From Thermodesulfovibrionales bacterium (GTDB taxonomy: Bacteria > Nitrospirota > Thermodesulfovibrionia > Thermodesulfovibrionales > UBA1546), in assembly GCA_919901705.1 (NCBI GenBank), contig CAKKPR010000234.1, positions 1-8,600 on the forward strand: DNA of 8,600 bases, given 5' to 3'. The translations under genes and the position numbers were made by a program. Position 1 is the stretch's first letter. Each line of letters starts with the position of its first letter. A model generated the notes under the pieces. It was not told where the DNA came from. It did no database searches and saw nothing but the letters and a program-made list of their open reading frames with translations. Of the stretch, positions 1 through 8,521 are shown piece after piece.

Positions 1-1
1 A

Positions 2-376
2 ATGTCAGTTACAAAGGAACAGGTTTTTGAATTCTTCGACAATATGACAGTGCTCGATATGTCGAAGTTTGTTAAGGAATTTGAAGAAAGATATGGAGTT
101 ACAGCAGCAGCGCCGGTTGCTATTGCAGCTGCTCCAGGCGCAGCACCGGCTGCCGCAGAAGAAAAGACAAGCTTTGATGTTATCCTTGCCGCAGTGGGTG
201 ACAAGAAGATACAGGTTATAAAGGTTGTTCGTGAACTTACCGGACTCGGCCTTAAAGAGGCCAAAGACCTTGTCGATGGAGCTCCAAAGCCTGTTAAGAC
301 AGGCATTACAAAGGAAGAAGCCGATTCCGTAAAGGCTAAACTCGAAGAGCAGGGAGCAAAAGTAGAAGTAAAGTAA
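2..376 (+). CDS. rplL: 50S ribosomal protein bL12 (L7/L12)
   Basis: This is the acidic stalk protein of the large ribosomal subunit. It forms dimers on uL10 and recruits and stimulates translation GTPases (EF-Tu, EF-G, IF2, RF3). The 124-residue product is close to the E. coli length of 121. Visible domains in order are an N-terminal dimerisation/uL10-binding helix region (about 1-32), a flexible Ala/Pro-rich hinge (about 34-53), and the globular factor-binding domain (about 56-124). The signature GLGLKEAKDLV lies at 81-91, and K69, I73, K74 and R77 match the factor-contacting helix of E. coli (K65, I69, K70, R73). The ATG at position 2 is the expected family start, but its ribosome-binding site and the upstream gene (normally rplJ) lie outside the window. 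It is followed by rpoB on the same strand after 88 bp, the classical order. Nothing in the protein looks degraded. The identification is very secure. Confidence 0.98.
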   Translation: MSVTKEQVFEFFDNMTVLDMSKFVKEFEERYGVTAAAPVAIAAAPGAAPAAAEEKTSFDVILAAVGDKKIQVIKVVRELTGLGLKEAKDLVDGAPKPVKTGITKEEADSVKAKLEEQGAKVEVK

Positions 377-381
377 ATTCC

Positions 382-447
382 AGTGTCAGTGTCAGTGGAC
401 AGTGTCGTTAAGAAACGTACTGGTCACTGACACTAATCACTGACACT
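382..447 (+). promoter_or_regulatory. Long hairpin in rplL-rpoB spacer (possible attenuator or RNA-processing site)
   Basis: The sequence shows AGTGTCAGTG at 388-397, exactly complementary to CACTGACACT at 425-434 (10 bp). An inner stem pairs 400-403 with 419-422 and 406-409 with 414-417 around an AAGA loop. Bases 382-387 can extend the stem by pairing with 442-447 across a 7-nt bulge. No U-tract follows, so a simple intrinsic terminator is unlikely. In E. coli the rplL-rpoB spacer carries a partial terminator and an RNase III site that set polymerase below ribosomal-protein output. A similar role here is inferred from position and structure only. The rpoB ribosome-binding site (455-460) stays outside the stem. 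The alternative is a dispersed palindromic repeat that happened to insert here. Confidence 0.6.
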
Positions 448-450
448 AAT
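425..450 (+). repeat. Tandem 13-bp direct repeat (CACTGACACTAAT x2)
   Basis: Two perfect head-to-tail copies of CACTGACACTAAT occupy 425-437 and 438-450, immediately upstream of the rpoB ribosome-binding site. The 10-bp core is the reverse complement of AGTGTCAGTG, which occurs in two overlapping copies at 382-391 and 388-397. Either right-hand copy can therefore pair with either left-hand copy, allowing alternative RNA folds. The origin of the duplication (slippage or insertion of a mobile palindromic element) cannot be decided from the window. Confidence 0.85.
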
Positions 451-454
451 TTAG

Positions 455-460
455 AAGGAG
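455..460 (+). promoter_or_regulatory. Ribosome-binding site of rpoB
   Basis: AAGGAG ends 4 nt before the ATG at 465. It is a strong Shine-Dalgarno match at slightly short spacing, and it fixes the rpoB start. It lies just downstream of the repeat hairpin, so its accessibility may depend on the fold of the spacer. Confidence 0.85.
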
Positions 461-464
461 ACAT

Positions 465-3400
465 ATGGCAAGAGTTCTTAGAGAAAGGTTAAATTTTGGA
501 AAGGTTCCTTCCTTTCTGGAAGTGCCAAACCTAATAGATATACAGAGAAATTCTTACAATCTTTTTTTGCAAAAAGACGTCCCGCCGGATAAAAGGGAAG
601 ATGTTGGCCTTCAATCAGCCATTATGAGTGTTTTCCCTATTATGGACTACAATGAAACAGCTTCTCTTGATTTTCTCGGCTATGCAGTTAAGGAGCCTAA
701 ATTCAGTGTCAGGGACTGTTTGCAGAAGGGTGTAACGTATTCAGCCCCCCTTAAAATAAAGATAAGGCTCAACCTTTATGAATCAGAGGGGAACAAGAAT
801 AAGAGGCTGAAAGAGTCAAGGGAGCAGGAGGTATATATAGGTGAGATCCCGTTGATGACAGAAACAGGGACTTTTGTTATTAACGGTACAGAGCGTGTAA
901 TTGTCAGCCAGCTTCATCGTTCTCCCGGAGTGTTTTTTAGTCACGACAAGGGTAAAACCCATGCAAGCGGAAGGATTCTGTATTCAGCCCGCGTGATACC
1001 ATCGAGAGGTTCATGGCTTGATTTTGAGTTTGATATAAAAGACATCCTATATGTCAGGATTGACAGGAGAAAACGACTGCCTGCGACTATAGTGCTCAAG
1101 GCCCTTGGGTACGCTAATGAAGACCTGTTGAAGATATTTTATCCCGTAGAGACAATTAAAATAAAAGGCAATGTCTTTACAAGAGTTGTCAGCGATATCC
1201 TTGCAGGGATAAAGGCTGTTCAGAATATAATTGCTCCGCAAACAAAAGAGTTGCTTGTGAAGGCCGGCAGTAAGATAACCAAAGGGGCAATAAAGAAGAT
1301 GGAGTCCTCTCATATAAAGGAAATACCAATTTCAAAAGAGGACATTATAGGCAGGATTACGCTTAAAGATATAGTAGATCCGGATACAGGCGAGGTGATT
1401 CTTGAGGGGAACGAGGGGATAACCGAGGAAATATTTAATAAGGTGCTTTCTGCAAAGATAGATTCCCTCTCTCTCTTATTTATAGACAATGTGCATTATC
1501 TCTCTTCCCTGAGGGATACACTTTTAACAGATAAAGTAAAAACACAGGATGAGGCCCTTGTTGAGATATACAGGAAGTTAAGACCTGGTGAGCCTCCTAC
1601 GATTAATGCAGCGAAAGAGCTGTTTAACGGACTTTTCTTTGATGCCAAGAGATATGACCTTTCACCCGTGGGCAGGTTAAAACTGAACAAAAGACTTGGA
1701 ATCGATGCACCGCTCGACAAGAGAGTCCTCATTGACAAGGATATTATCGAGATCGTGCGTTATCTGCTTGCGTTAAGAACAGGGAAAGGTGAAGTTGATG
1801 ATATAGACCATCTCGGCAACAGGCGTATACGGGGTGTCGGTGAGCTTCTTGAAAATCAGTTCAGAATAGGACTTGTCAGGATGGAACGCACAATAAAAGA
1901 GAAGATGTCCCTTGCAGAACTCGAGACAGCAATGCCGCATGACCTGGTTAATGCAAAACCTGTTATGGCTGCTGTAAAAGAGTTTTTTGGCACTAGCCAG
2001 CTTAGCCAGTTTATGGACCAGACAAATCCATTGTCTGAGATAACACATAAGAGAAGACTTTCAGCCCTCGGACCCGGTGGTCTGACAAGAGAGAGGGCTG
2101 GCTTTGAGGTCAGGGATGTTCATCCTACACATTACGGAAGGATATGTCCTGTAGAGACGCCAGAGGGTCCAAACATTGGATTGATAACATCATTGGCAAC
2201 ATATGCAAGGGTCAATGATTTTGGATTTATAGAGGTCCCGTACAGGAAGAGTGTCAATGGAAAACTGACAGAAGAAGTAGAGTACCTTTCTGCTATTGAC
2301 GGCGAAAAATTCGTTATTGCTGAGGCAACATCACCTATGGATAAGAAAGGGCACCTTATCGGAGAGACTGTTTCCGCAAGGGTAGGCGGAGACTTCAGAA
2401 TGGTGACTCCACAGGAAGTACAGTATATGGATGTATCGCCAAAACAGATTGTAGGTATTTCTGCCGCCTTGGTTCCATTCCTTGAAAACGATGATGCGAA
2501 CAGGGCATTAATGGGCTCAAATATGCAGAGGCAGGCAGTTCCGCTGCTTCGTTCAGAGGCGCCTATCGTGGGCACAGGCATGGAGCATGTGGCTGCAAGG
2601 GATTCAGGCGCTCTTGTTATTGCCAAAAGGCCCGGCATAGTGGAAAGTGTTGACGCCTCAAGGGTTGTTGTAAAGGTTACGGAAAACGGAGGCGGAGTTG
2701 ATATATACAGTCTTATAAAATTTCAGAGGTCAAATCAGGCAACCTGTATAAATCAGAAACCTATAGTAAATGTCGGCGATGCAGTTACAAAAGGCAGTGT
2801 TCTTGCGGATGGCCCATGTACTGATTTAGGAGAACTTGCCCTTGGCAGTAATGTGCTTATTGCCTTTATGCCGTGGGGCGGATATAACTTTGAGGATGCA
2901 ATCCTTATGAGTGAAAGGCTTGTAAAAGAGGATGTTTTTACATCTGTGCACATAGAGGAGTTTGAGATAGAGGCAAGAGAGACAAAACTTGGTCCGGAGG
3001 AGATTACAAGGGATATACCAAATGTCGGGGAAGAAGCCCTTAAGGATCTGGACGGGAGCGGGATAATAAGAATAGGCGCAGAGGTTAAACCAGGGGATGT
3101 CCTTGTAGGGAAAGTAACGCCGAAAGGTGAGACACAACTCACGCCTGAAGAGAAACTCCTCAGGGCCATATTCGGAGAGAAGGCTGAGGATGTAAAAGAA
3201 AGTTGTCTCTATGTGCCTCCGGGCATAGAAGGGACAGTTGTAGATGCGAGAGTATTTTCGAGAAAAGGCACGGAGAAAGATGGAAGGGCAAAAAGCATAG
3301 AGGAAGACGACATCCTGAGATTGCAGCGTGACCTGGAAGAGGAAGTCAGGATAGTAAAGGAAGACAAGTTCCGCAAGATAAGAGAGTTTCTTGTTAATCA

Positions 3401-4397
3401 GAAAGTAACTGAGGACGTGAAGGATTCCAGGACAAAAGAGGTTGTTTGTCAAAAGGGTAAAAAACTTGCCGGGAAACAATTAGAGAGCGTTAAGAATGAA
3501 CATCTTATGAGCATAAAGATAGCTGACCTTGATGTGAAAGAAAAGATAGATATTGTGAATAATGAAGCTAACCAGTATGTGCGTTATCTTGAGTCGAGAT
3601 ACGACGAGAGTGTTGACAGGGTCAGAAGAGGCGATGAGCTTCCTCCGGGTGTTAACAAGCTTGTTAAGGTCTACATAGCGATGAAGCGTAAGATTCAGGT
3701 TGGAGACAAGATGGCAGGAAGGCATGGGAACAAGGGCGTGGTGGCAATGGTATTGCCGGAAGAGGATATGCCGTATCTTCCCGATGGGACAGCTGTGGAT
3801 ATAGTTTTAAATCCACTCGGGGTTCCTTCGAGAATGAATGTAGGGCAGGTGCTGGAAACTCATCTTGGATGGGCTGCAAAGGCATTGGGTCTCCATGTTG
3901 CGACACCTGTTTTTGAAGGCGCCAAAGAAGGTGAGATAAAGGAACTTCTTAAGAAGGCAGGCTTACCTGAAACAGGACAGATTACACTTTGTGACGGCAG
4001 AACCGGCGAGCCGTTCAAGAGGCCGGTTACCGTTGGATATACATACATGCTCAAACTTCATCACCTTGTTGATGATAAGATGCATGCCCGCTCTATTGGT
4101 CCATATTCATTGGTAACACAGCAGCCCTTGGGAGGAAAGGCGCAGTTTGGCGGACAGAGGCTCGGAGAGATGGAAGTCTGGGCATTGGAGGCATATGGCG
4201 CATCCCACACACTTCAGGAATTCCTTACCGTGAAAAGCGATGATGTTACAGGAAGGACACGCATGTATGAGGCAATAGTCAAAGGTGATGCTACTCTGGA
4301 ACCCGGGGTTCCGGAGTCTTTTCATGTATTAATAAAAGAACTCCAGAGCCTTGCGCTCGACGTTGAGCTGCTGGAGAAAAAGAATAAGGGGGAATAA
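465..4397 (+). CDS. rpoB: DNA-directed RNA polymerase subunit beta
   Basis: This is the second-largest catalytic subunit of bacterial RNA polymerase. With beta' it forms the active centre and the rifampicin pocket. The product is 1310 residues (E. coli 1342). In order the sequence shows the protrusion/lobe, with RVIVSQLHRSPGVFF starting at 144; an SI1-like insertion (about 222-345); the rifampicin region QLSQFMDQTNPLSEITHKRR (512-531); the fork region PTHYGR...ETPEGPNIGL; GYNFEDA with E810 and D811; an SI2-like charged insertion (about 937-1050); and the active-site GDKMAGRHGNKG with K1082 and K1090, equivalent to E. coli K1065 and K1073. The C-terminal PESFHVLIKELQSLALDVEL motif is intact. 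Residues matching E. coli D516, H526 and S531 (here D518, H528, S533) are wild type, so a rifampicin-sensitive enzyme is inferred. The ATG start is set by AAGGAG and by family alignment. It is co-transcribed with rpoC, one base away. The call is very secure. Confidence 0.99.
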   Translation: MARVLRERLNFGKVPSFLEVPNLIDIQRNSYNLFLQKDVPPDKREDVGLQSAIMSVFPIMDYNETASLDFLGYAVKEPKFSVRDCLQKGVTYSAPLKIKIRLNLYESEGNKNKRLKESREQEVYIGEIPLMTETGTFVINGTERVIVSQLHRSPGVFFSHDKGKTHASGRILYSARVIPSRGSWLDFEFDIKDILYVRIDRRKRLPATIVLKALGYANEDLLKIFYPVETIKIKGNVFTRVVSDILAGIKAVQNIIAPQTKELLVKAGSKITKGAIKKMESSHIKEIPISKEDIIGRITLKDIVDPDTGEVILEGNEGITEEIFNKVLSAKIDSLSLLFIDNVHYLSSLRDTLLTDKVKTQDEALVEIYRKLRPGEPPTINAAKELFNGLFFDAKRYDLSPVGRLKLNKRLGIDAPLDKRVLIDKDIIEIVRYLLALRTGKGEVDDIDHLGNRRIRGVGELLENQFRIGLVRMERTIKEKMSLAELETAMPHDLVNAKPVMAAVKEFFGTSQLSQFMDQTNPLSEITHKRRLSALGPGGLTRERAGFEVRDVHPTHYGRICPVETPEGPNIGLITSLATYARVNDFGFIEVPYRKSVNGKLTEEVEYLSAIDGEKFVIAEATSPMDKKGHLIGETVSARVGGDFRMVTPQEVQYMDVSPKQIVGISAALVPFLENDDANRALMGSNMQRQAVPLLRSEAPIVGTGMEHVAARDSGALVIAKRPGIVESVDASRVVVKVTENGGGVDIYSLIKFQRSNQATCINQKPIVNVGDAVTKGSVLADGPCTDLGELALGSNVLIAFMPWGGYNFEDAILMSERLVKEDVFTSVHIEEFEIEARETKLGPEEITRDIPNVGEEALKDLDGSGIIRIGAEVKPGDVLVGKVTPKGETQLTPEEKLLRAIFGEKAEDVKESCLYVPPGIEGTVVDARVFSRKGTEKDGRAKSIEEDDILRLQRDLEEEVRIVKEDKFRKIREFLVNQKVTEDVKDSRTKEVVCQKGKKLAGKQLESVKNEHLMSIKIADLDVKEKIDIVNNEANQYVRYLESRYDESVDRVRRGDELPPGVNKLVKVYIAMKRKIQVGDKMAGRHGNKGVVAMVLPEEDMPYLPDGTAVDIVLNPLGVPSRMNVGQVLETHLGWAAKALGLHVATPVFEGAKEGEIKELLKKAGLPETGQITLCDGRTGEPFKRPVTVGYTYMLKLHHLVDDKMHARSIGPYSLVTQQPLGGKAQFGGQRLGEMEVWALEAYGASHTLQEFLTVKSDDVTGRTRMYEAIVKGDATLEPGVPESFHVLIKELQSLALDVELLEKKNKGE
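4386..4393 (+). promoter_or_regulatory. Ribosome-binding site of rpoC inside the end of rpoB
   Basis: AAGGGGGA overlaps the last rpoB codons and ends 5 nt before a TTG at 4399. No other plausible start with a Shine-Dalgarno sequence lies in this frame nearby, so this site decides the TTG start of rpoC. The arrangement suggests translational coupling between the two subunits. Confidence 0.8.
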
Positions 4398-4398
4398 T

Positions 4399-7300
4399 TT
4401 GGCAGAAGAAAGCTATACAATTTTTCAGAGGCCAAAAAATCCAACAGACTTTGAGGCAATAAAGATAAAACTTGCCTCACCTGAGAAAATAAGGGAGTGG
4501 TCTTATGGAGAGGTCAAGAAACCGGAGACAATAAATTACCGCACTTTCAAACCTGAAAGAGACGGCCTGTTTTGCGCTAAGATTTTTGGCCCGATGAAGG
4601 ACTGGGAATGTATATGCGGAAAATACAAGAGGATGAAACACAGAGGGGTTGTATGCGATAAGTGCGGCGTTGAGGTAATACAATCAAAGGTAAGGAGATA
4701 CAGGCTTGGGCACATCGAGCTTGCAACTCCGGTTGCACATATATGGTTCCTTAAGGGTGTGCCCAGCAGGATAGGCACTTTGCTTGATATGACAATGCGG
4801 CATCTTGAGAAGATTCTTTATTTCGAAAGCTATGTTGTTATTGACCCGGGAGATACCAGTCTCAAGGAAAAGGAACTTCTTACAGAAGATGAATACAAGA
4901 AGAACACCGCAGAGTTTGGAACAAGGTTCAAATCAGGGATGGGCGCTGAAGCGATAAGGGAACTTTTAAGAATGATTGAACTGGAAAGTCTCAGTAAAGA
5001 GATTAAGCTCAAAATAAAAGAAGTCTCGTCTATTGGCGTCAAGAAAAAACTGACTAAGAGGCTTAAAGTTGTTGAGGCATTCAAACAGTCGGGGAATAAG
5101 CCTGATTGGATGATACTGGACGTGATACCTGTGCTTCCTCCTGACCTCAGGCCGCTGGTGCCGCTTGAAGGGGGAAGATTTGCGACATCTGATCTCAATG
5201 ATCTTTACAGGAGGGTCATAAACAGGAATAACAGATTGAAGAGATTGATGGAGCTTAAGGCCCCGAGCGTAATAATAAAAAATGAAAAGAGGATGCTGCA
5301 GGAGGCTGTTGACGCCCTGTTTGATAATGGCAGAAGGGGACGTGTCCTGAAGACATCAACCAAGAGGCCGTTAAAGTCCTTAAGTGATATGATAAAAGGC
5401 AAACAGGGACGTTTTCGCCAGAATCTTCTTGGAAAACGTGTGGACTATTCCGGCAGGTCTGTTATTGTTGTTGGGCCTGAACTCAAACTTCACCAGTGCG
5501 GCCTTCCTAAAAAAATGGCGCTGGAACTTTTCAAGCCGCTTATATTTAACAAACTTGAAGATAAGGGCTTTGCAACAACAATAAAGTCAGCTAAAAAACT
5601 TGTTGAGAAGGAATCCCCGGAGGTCTGGGATGCGCTTGAGGAGGTCATTAGGGAACATCCCGTGCTTTTAAACCGCGCTCCTACCCTTCACAGGCTTGGT
5701 ATCCAGGCATTTGATCCCATACTTGTTGAGGGCAAAGCGATAAAGCTTCATCCATTGGTCTGCACAGCATTCAATGCTGACTTTGACGGCGATCAGATGG
5801 CAGTTCATGTCCCTTTATCCATAGAGGCGCAGATAGAGGCAAGGGTTCTGATGATGTCTGTAAATAATATCCTTTCTCCTGCTAATGGGAAGCCCATAGT
5901 GGTGCCAACGCAGGATATGGTACTGGGAATATACTATCTGACAAAAGAGAAAAATGGCGTAAAGGGAGAGGGAAAAATATTCTCAGGCGCAGAAGACGTA
6001 AGGGTTGCATATGATGCCGGAATACTCGATGAACATGCAAAGATAAAAGTAAAGATAGACGGCAAGTTTGTTGATACGACATGCGGCAGGGCGCTCTTCA
6101 GCGAGATACTTCCGGATGGCATATCATTTTCAGCCATAAACAAGGAACTCACCAAAAAAGAACTGACAAAGATAATAGAATACTCTTATATAAAGGTAGG
6201 CAAGAGGGTTACAGTTGTATTTCTTGATAATCTCGAAAAACTTGGGTTCGAGTATGCTACAAAGTCAGGGGTTTCTATATGTATGGCAGATATGCACATA
6301 CCCTCAAAAAAGCCTGAACTTATAAGAGAGGCAGAGCAGGAAGTAATTGATGTGCAGAAACAGTATGCAGACGGGTTTATCACTCAGGGCGAACGCTACA
6401 ACAAGGTAATAGATATATGGGCTAATGTTACAGAAAAGGTTGCGGATGAGATGATGAAGGAACTCGGAGCAGAAGACGGGAAGAAATTTTCAGAGGAAGA
6501 GTTGAAGGAGAGGAGGTCATTTAACAGCATCTTTATGATGGCCGATTCCGGTGCAAGGGGCAGCGCTGCCCAGATAAGGCAGCTTGCAGGCATGAGGGGC
6601 CTTATGGCAAAGCCCTCAGGAGAGATTATCGAGACCCCGATTACTGCAAACTTCAGGGAAGGATTAACCCCATTGCAATACTTTATTTCTACTCACGGCG
6701 CAAGAAAAGGTCTTGCTGATACAGCCCTCAAAACAGCGAACTCCGGATATCTTACAAGGAGGCTTGTGGATGTTGCGCAGGATGTAATCATAATGGAGGA
6801 AGATTGCGGAACAACCGATGGGATAGTAGTTACTTCCCTTATAGAAGGCGGTGAAATAATCCAGCCTCTGGAAGAGAGGATTCTGGGCAGGACAGTTGCA
6901 GAGGACGTAAAAGATCCGATATCAAAAGAGATGATTGCAAAAAGGAACAGGGCGATAGATGAAGAATTGACCCAGAAGATAGTAGATGCCGGGATAGATA
7001 GAATAAAGATAAGGTCTGTTCTTACGTGTCAGTCCAAATTCGGCGCGTGTGCAGCGTGCTACGGAAGGGATCTGGCAAGGAGTGAACCCGTTGTTCTGGG
7101 AGAGGCTGTAGGGGTTATAGCGGCCCAGTCCATAGGTGAACCCGGAACTCAGCTTACAATGAGAACATTCCATATAGGTGGCGCTGCATCAAAGGTTGTG
7201 GAGCAGACGGTGCTTGAGTCAAAAAACTCCGGGACAATAAAATTTATAAATATAAGCACTGTCAAAAACAGGGAAGGACTGTTAGTTGTAATGAACAGGA

Positions 7301-8514
7301 ACGGCAGCATTGCTGTTGTAGATTCAAAAGGCAGGGAAAAGGAAAAATATCCTATTGTTTATGGTGCAAAACTTCTGGTCAGTAATGGGCAGAAAGTGGA
7401 TATCGGTCAGAGACTCGTTGAGTGGGACCCTTATTCAACCCCGATACTGACAGAGGTAGGGGGGCAGATAGCATTCGGGGATATTGTGGAAAATGTGACT
7501 GTGAAGGAAGAGGTGGATGAGGTAACAGGACTGTCACATAAAGTCATTATAGATTATCCGACTAACATGAGACCAAGGCTTTCAATAAAGGATGAACATG
7601 GCAAGGTAACCCTTAAAATCCCAAGCACGAATAACCTTGCGCGGTACCAGTTGCCTTCAGGCGCGCATATCATTGTTAACAAGAACGATATAGTTGCTCC
7701 CGGTGATATTCTCGCAAAAATTCCGAGGGAGACTACCAAGACAAAGGATATAACCGGAGGTCTTCCGAGAGTTGCAGAACTGTTTGAGGCAAGACGTCCA
7801 AAAGAGCAGGCAATTGTCACAGAGATCGACGGTATGGTTGAATTCAAAGGCGCTCATAAAGGCATGAGGGTTGTTATGGTGAAAGGCAGCGGAGAGTCAA
7901 GAGAATATCTGATACCAAAAGGCAAACATGTCAGCGTTCATGAAGGAGACTGGGTCAAGGCAGGCGAACCATTAATGGATGGCGCTGTGAATCCGCACAG
8001 CATTCTTGACATTCTGGGCCCCAAAGAACTCCAGAGTTATCTTGTTGATGAAGTTCAAAAGGTTTACAGGCTTCAGGGCGTTTCGATAAATGACAAGCAT
8101 ATTGAAGTTATAGTAAGGCAGATGATGAAGAAGGTCAGGATTGAAGACCCGGGAGATACAGATCTTCTGATAGGAGAGCAGGTGGACAGGGTGGTATTTC
8201 AGGAGGAAAACGCCAGGATTAAGGCAAAGGGTAAAAAACCTGCCCAGGGCAAACCGCTTCTTTTAGGGATAACCAAGGCGTCCCTGTCAACAGAAAGTTT
8301 TATATCAGCAGCGTCTTTCCAGGAGACGACAAGGGTTCTTACAGAAGCTGCAATCAACGGGTCTGTTGATGAATTGAGGGGACTCAAGGAAAATGTAATA
8401 ATGGGCAGAATTATCCCTGCAGGCACAGGAATAGCAAAGTACCGCAACACATTTGTGAAAAGGGAAATAATGCAGCCATTATTCAGCTCAGAACCTGCAG
8501 TTGCTGAAGAATAG
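4399..8514 (+). CDS. rpoC: DNA-directed RNA polymerase subunit beta'
   Basis: This is the largest RNA polymerase subunit. It carries the catalytic magnesium site, the clamp and the main sigma-factor docking site. Starting at TTG 4399 gives 1371 residues (E. coli 1407). In order the sequence shows the N-terminal zinc site (C71, C73, C86, C89); clamp helices that bind sigma (about 265-308); the switch region GKRVDYSGRS (345-354); LLNRAPTLHR with R426; the catalytic NADFDGD at 459-465 (D461, D463, D465); the bridge helix (about 758-794); the second zinc site (C803, C877, C884, C887); trigger-loop TMRTFHIGGA with M921 and H925; an SI3-like insertion (about 933-1110); and the conserved DITGGLPRVAELFEARRPK and LLGITKASL blocks. 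TTG is chosen because a good Shine-Dalgarno precedes it and the protein then begins AEESYTIF, as in relatives. A farther TTG at 4351 would add 16 unconserved residues inside rpoB. The gap after the rpoB stop is one base. Confidence 0.98.
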   Translation: MAEESYTIFQRPKNPTDFEAIKIKLASPEKIREWSYGEVKKPETINYRTFKPERDGLFCAKIFGPMKDWECICGKYKRMKHRGVVCDKCGVEVIQSKVRRYRLGHIELATPVAHIWFLKGVPSRIGTLLDMTMRHLEKILYFESYVVIDPGDTSLKEKELLTEDEYKKNTAEFGTRFKSGMGAEAIRELLRMIELESLSKEIKLKIKEVSSIGVKKKLTKRLKVVEAFKQSGNKPDWMILDVIPVLPPDLRPLVPLEGGRFATSDLNDLYRRVINRNNRLKRLMELKAPSVIIKNEKRMLQEAVDALFDNGRRGRVLKTSTKRPLKSLSDMIKGKQGRFRQNLLGKRVDYSGRSVIVVGPELKLHQCGLPKKMALELFKPLIFNKLEDKGFATTIKSAKKLVEKESPEVWDALEEVIREHPVLLNRAPTLHRLGIQAFDPILVEGKAIKLHPLVCTAFNADFDGDQMAVHVPLSIEAQIEARVLMMSVNNILSPANGKPIVVPTQDMVLGIYYLTKEKNGVKGEGKIFSGAEDVRVAYDAGILDEHAKIKVKIDGKFVDTTCGRALFSEILPDGISFSAINKELTKKELTKIIEYSYIKVGKRVTVVFLDNLEKLGFEYATKSGVSICMADMHIPSKKPELIREAEQEVIDVQKQYADGFITQGERYNKVIDIWANVTEKVADEMMKELGAEDGKKFSEEELKERRSFNSIFMMADSGARGSAAQIRQLAGMRGLMAKPSGEIIETPITANFREGLTPLQYFISTHGARKGLADTALKTANSGYLTRRLVDVAQDVIIMEEDCGTTDGIVVTSLIEGGEIIQPLEERILGRTVAEDVKDPISKEMIAKRNRAIDEELTQKIVDAGIDRIKIRSVLTCQSKFGACAACYGRDLARSEPVVLGEAVGVIAAQSIGEPGTQLTMRTFHIGGAASKVVEQTVLESKNSGTIKFINISTVKNREGLLVVMNRNGSIAVVDSKGREKEKYPIVYGAKLLVSNGQKVDIGQRLVEWDPYSTPILTEVGGQIAFGDIVENVTVKEEVDEVTGLSHKVIIDYPTNMRPRLSIKDEHGKVTLKIPSTNNLARYQLPSGAHIIVNKNDIVAPGDILAKIPRETTKTKDITGGLPRVAELFEARRPKEQAIVTEIDGMVEFKGAHKGMRVVMVKGSGESREYLIPKGKHVSVHEGDWVKAGEPLMDGAVNPHSILDILGPKELQSYLVDEVQKVYRLQGVSINDKHIEVIVRQMMKKVRIEDPGDTDLLIGEQVDRVVFQEENARIKAKGKKPAQGKPLLLGITKASLSTESFISAASFQETTRVLTEAAINGSVDELRGLKENVIMGRIIPAGTGIAKYRNTFVKREIMQPLFSSEPAVAEE

Positions 8515-8521
8515 TTTAATA

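Noticed and set aside
382..450. Repeat array between rplL and rpoB as a CRISPR array
   Set aside because: The copies are 10-13 bp, overlapping or directly adjacent, with no unique spacers and no cas genes in view. The pattern is an inverted-repeat hairpin.
400..464. Separate promoter for rpoB in the spacer
   Set aside because: I see no convincing paired -35/-10 elements. The space is taken up by the repeat hairpin, and rpoB is expected to be read from upstream of rplL.
2132..3479. Long open frames on the minus strand opposite rpoB (138-217 codons)
   Set aside because: They overlap highly conserved rpoB coding sequence, have low-complexity Ser/Leu/Phe-rich translations typical of antisense shadows, and show no recognisable domain. 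They are not annotated as genes.
4351..4398. Upstream in-frame TTG as an alternative start for rpoC, adding 16 residues
   Set aside because: It lies inside rpoB, has no Shine-Dalgarno, and the extra residues are out-of-frame rpoB sequence with no counterpart in the RpoC family. The TTG at 4399 has a strong site and the correct N-terminus.
465..8514. An undescribed accessory or defence system within the window
   Set aside because: The whole span is accounted for by two intact core genes with conserved catalytic motifs and family-typical lengths. No unexplained domain, fusion or insertion beyond the known SI1/SI2/SI3-type modules was seen.
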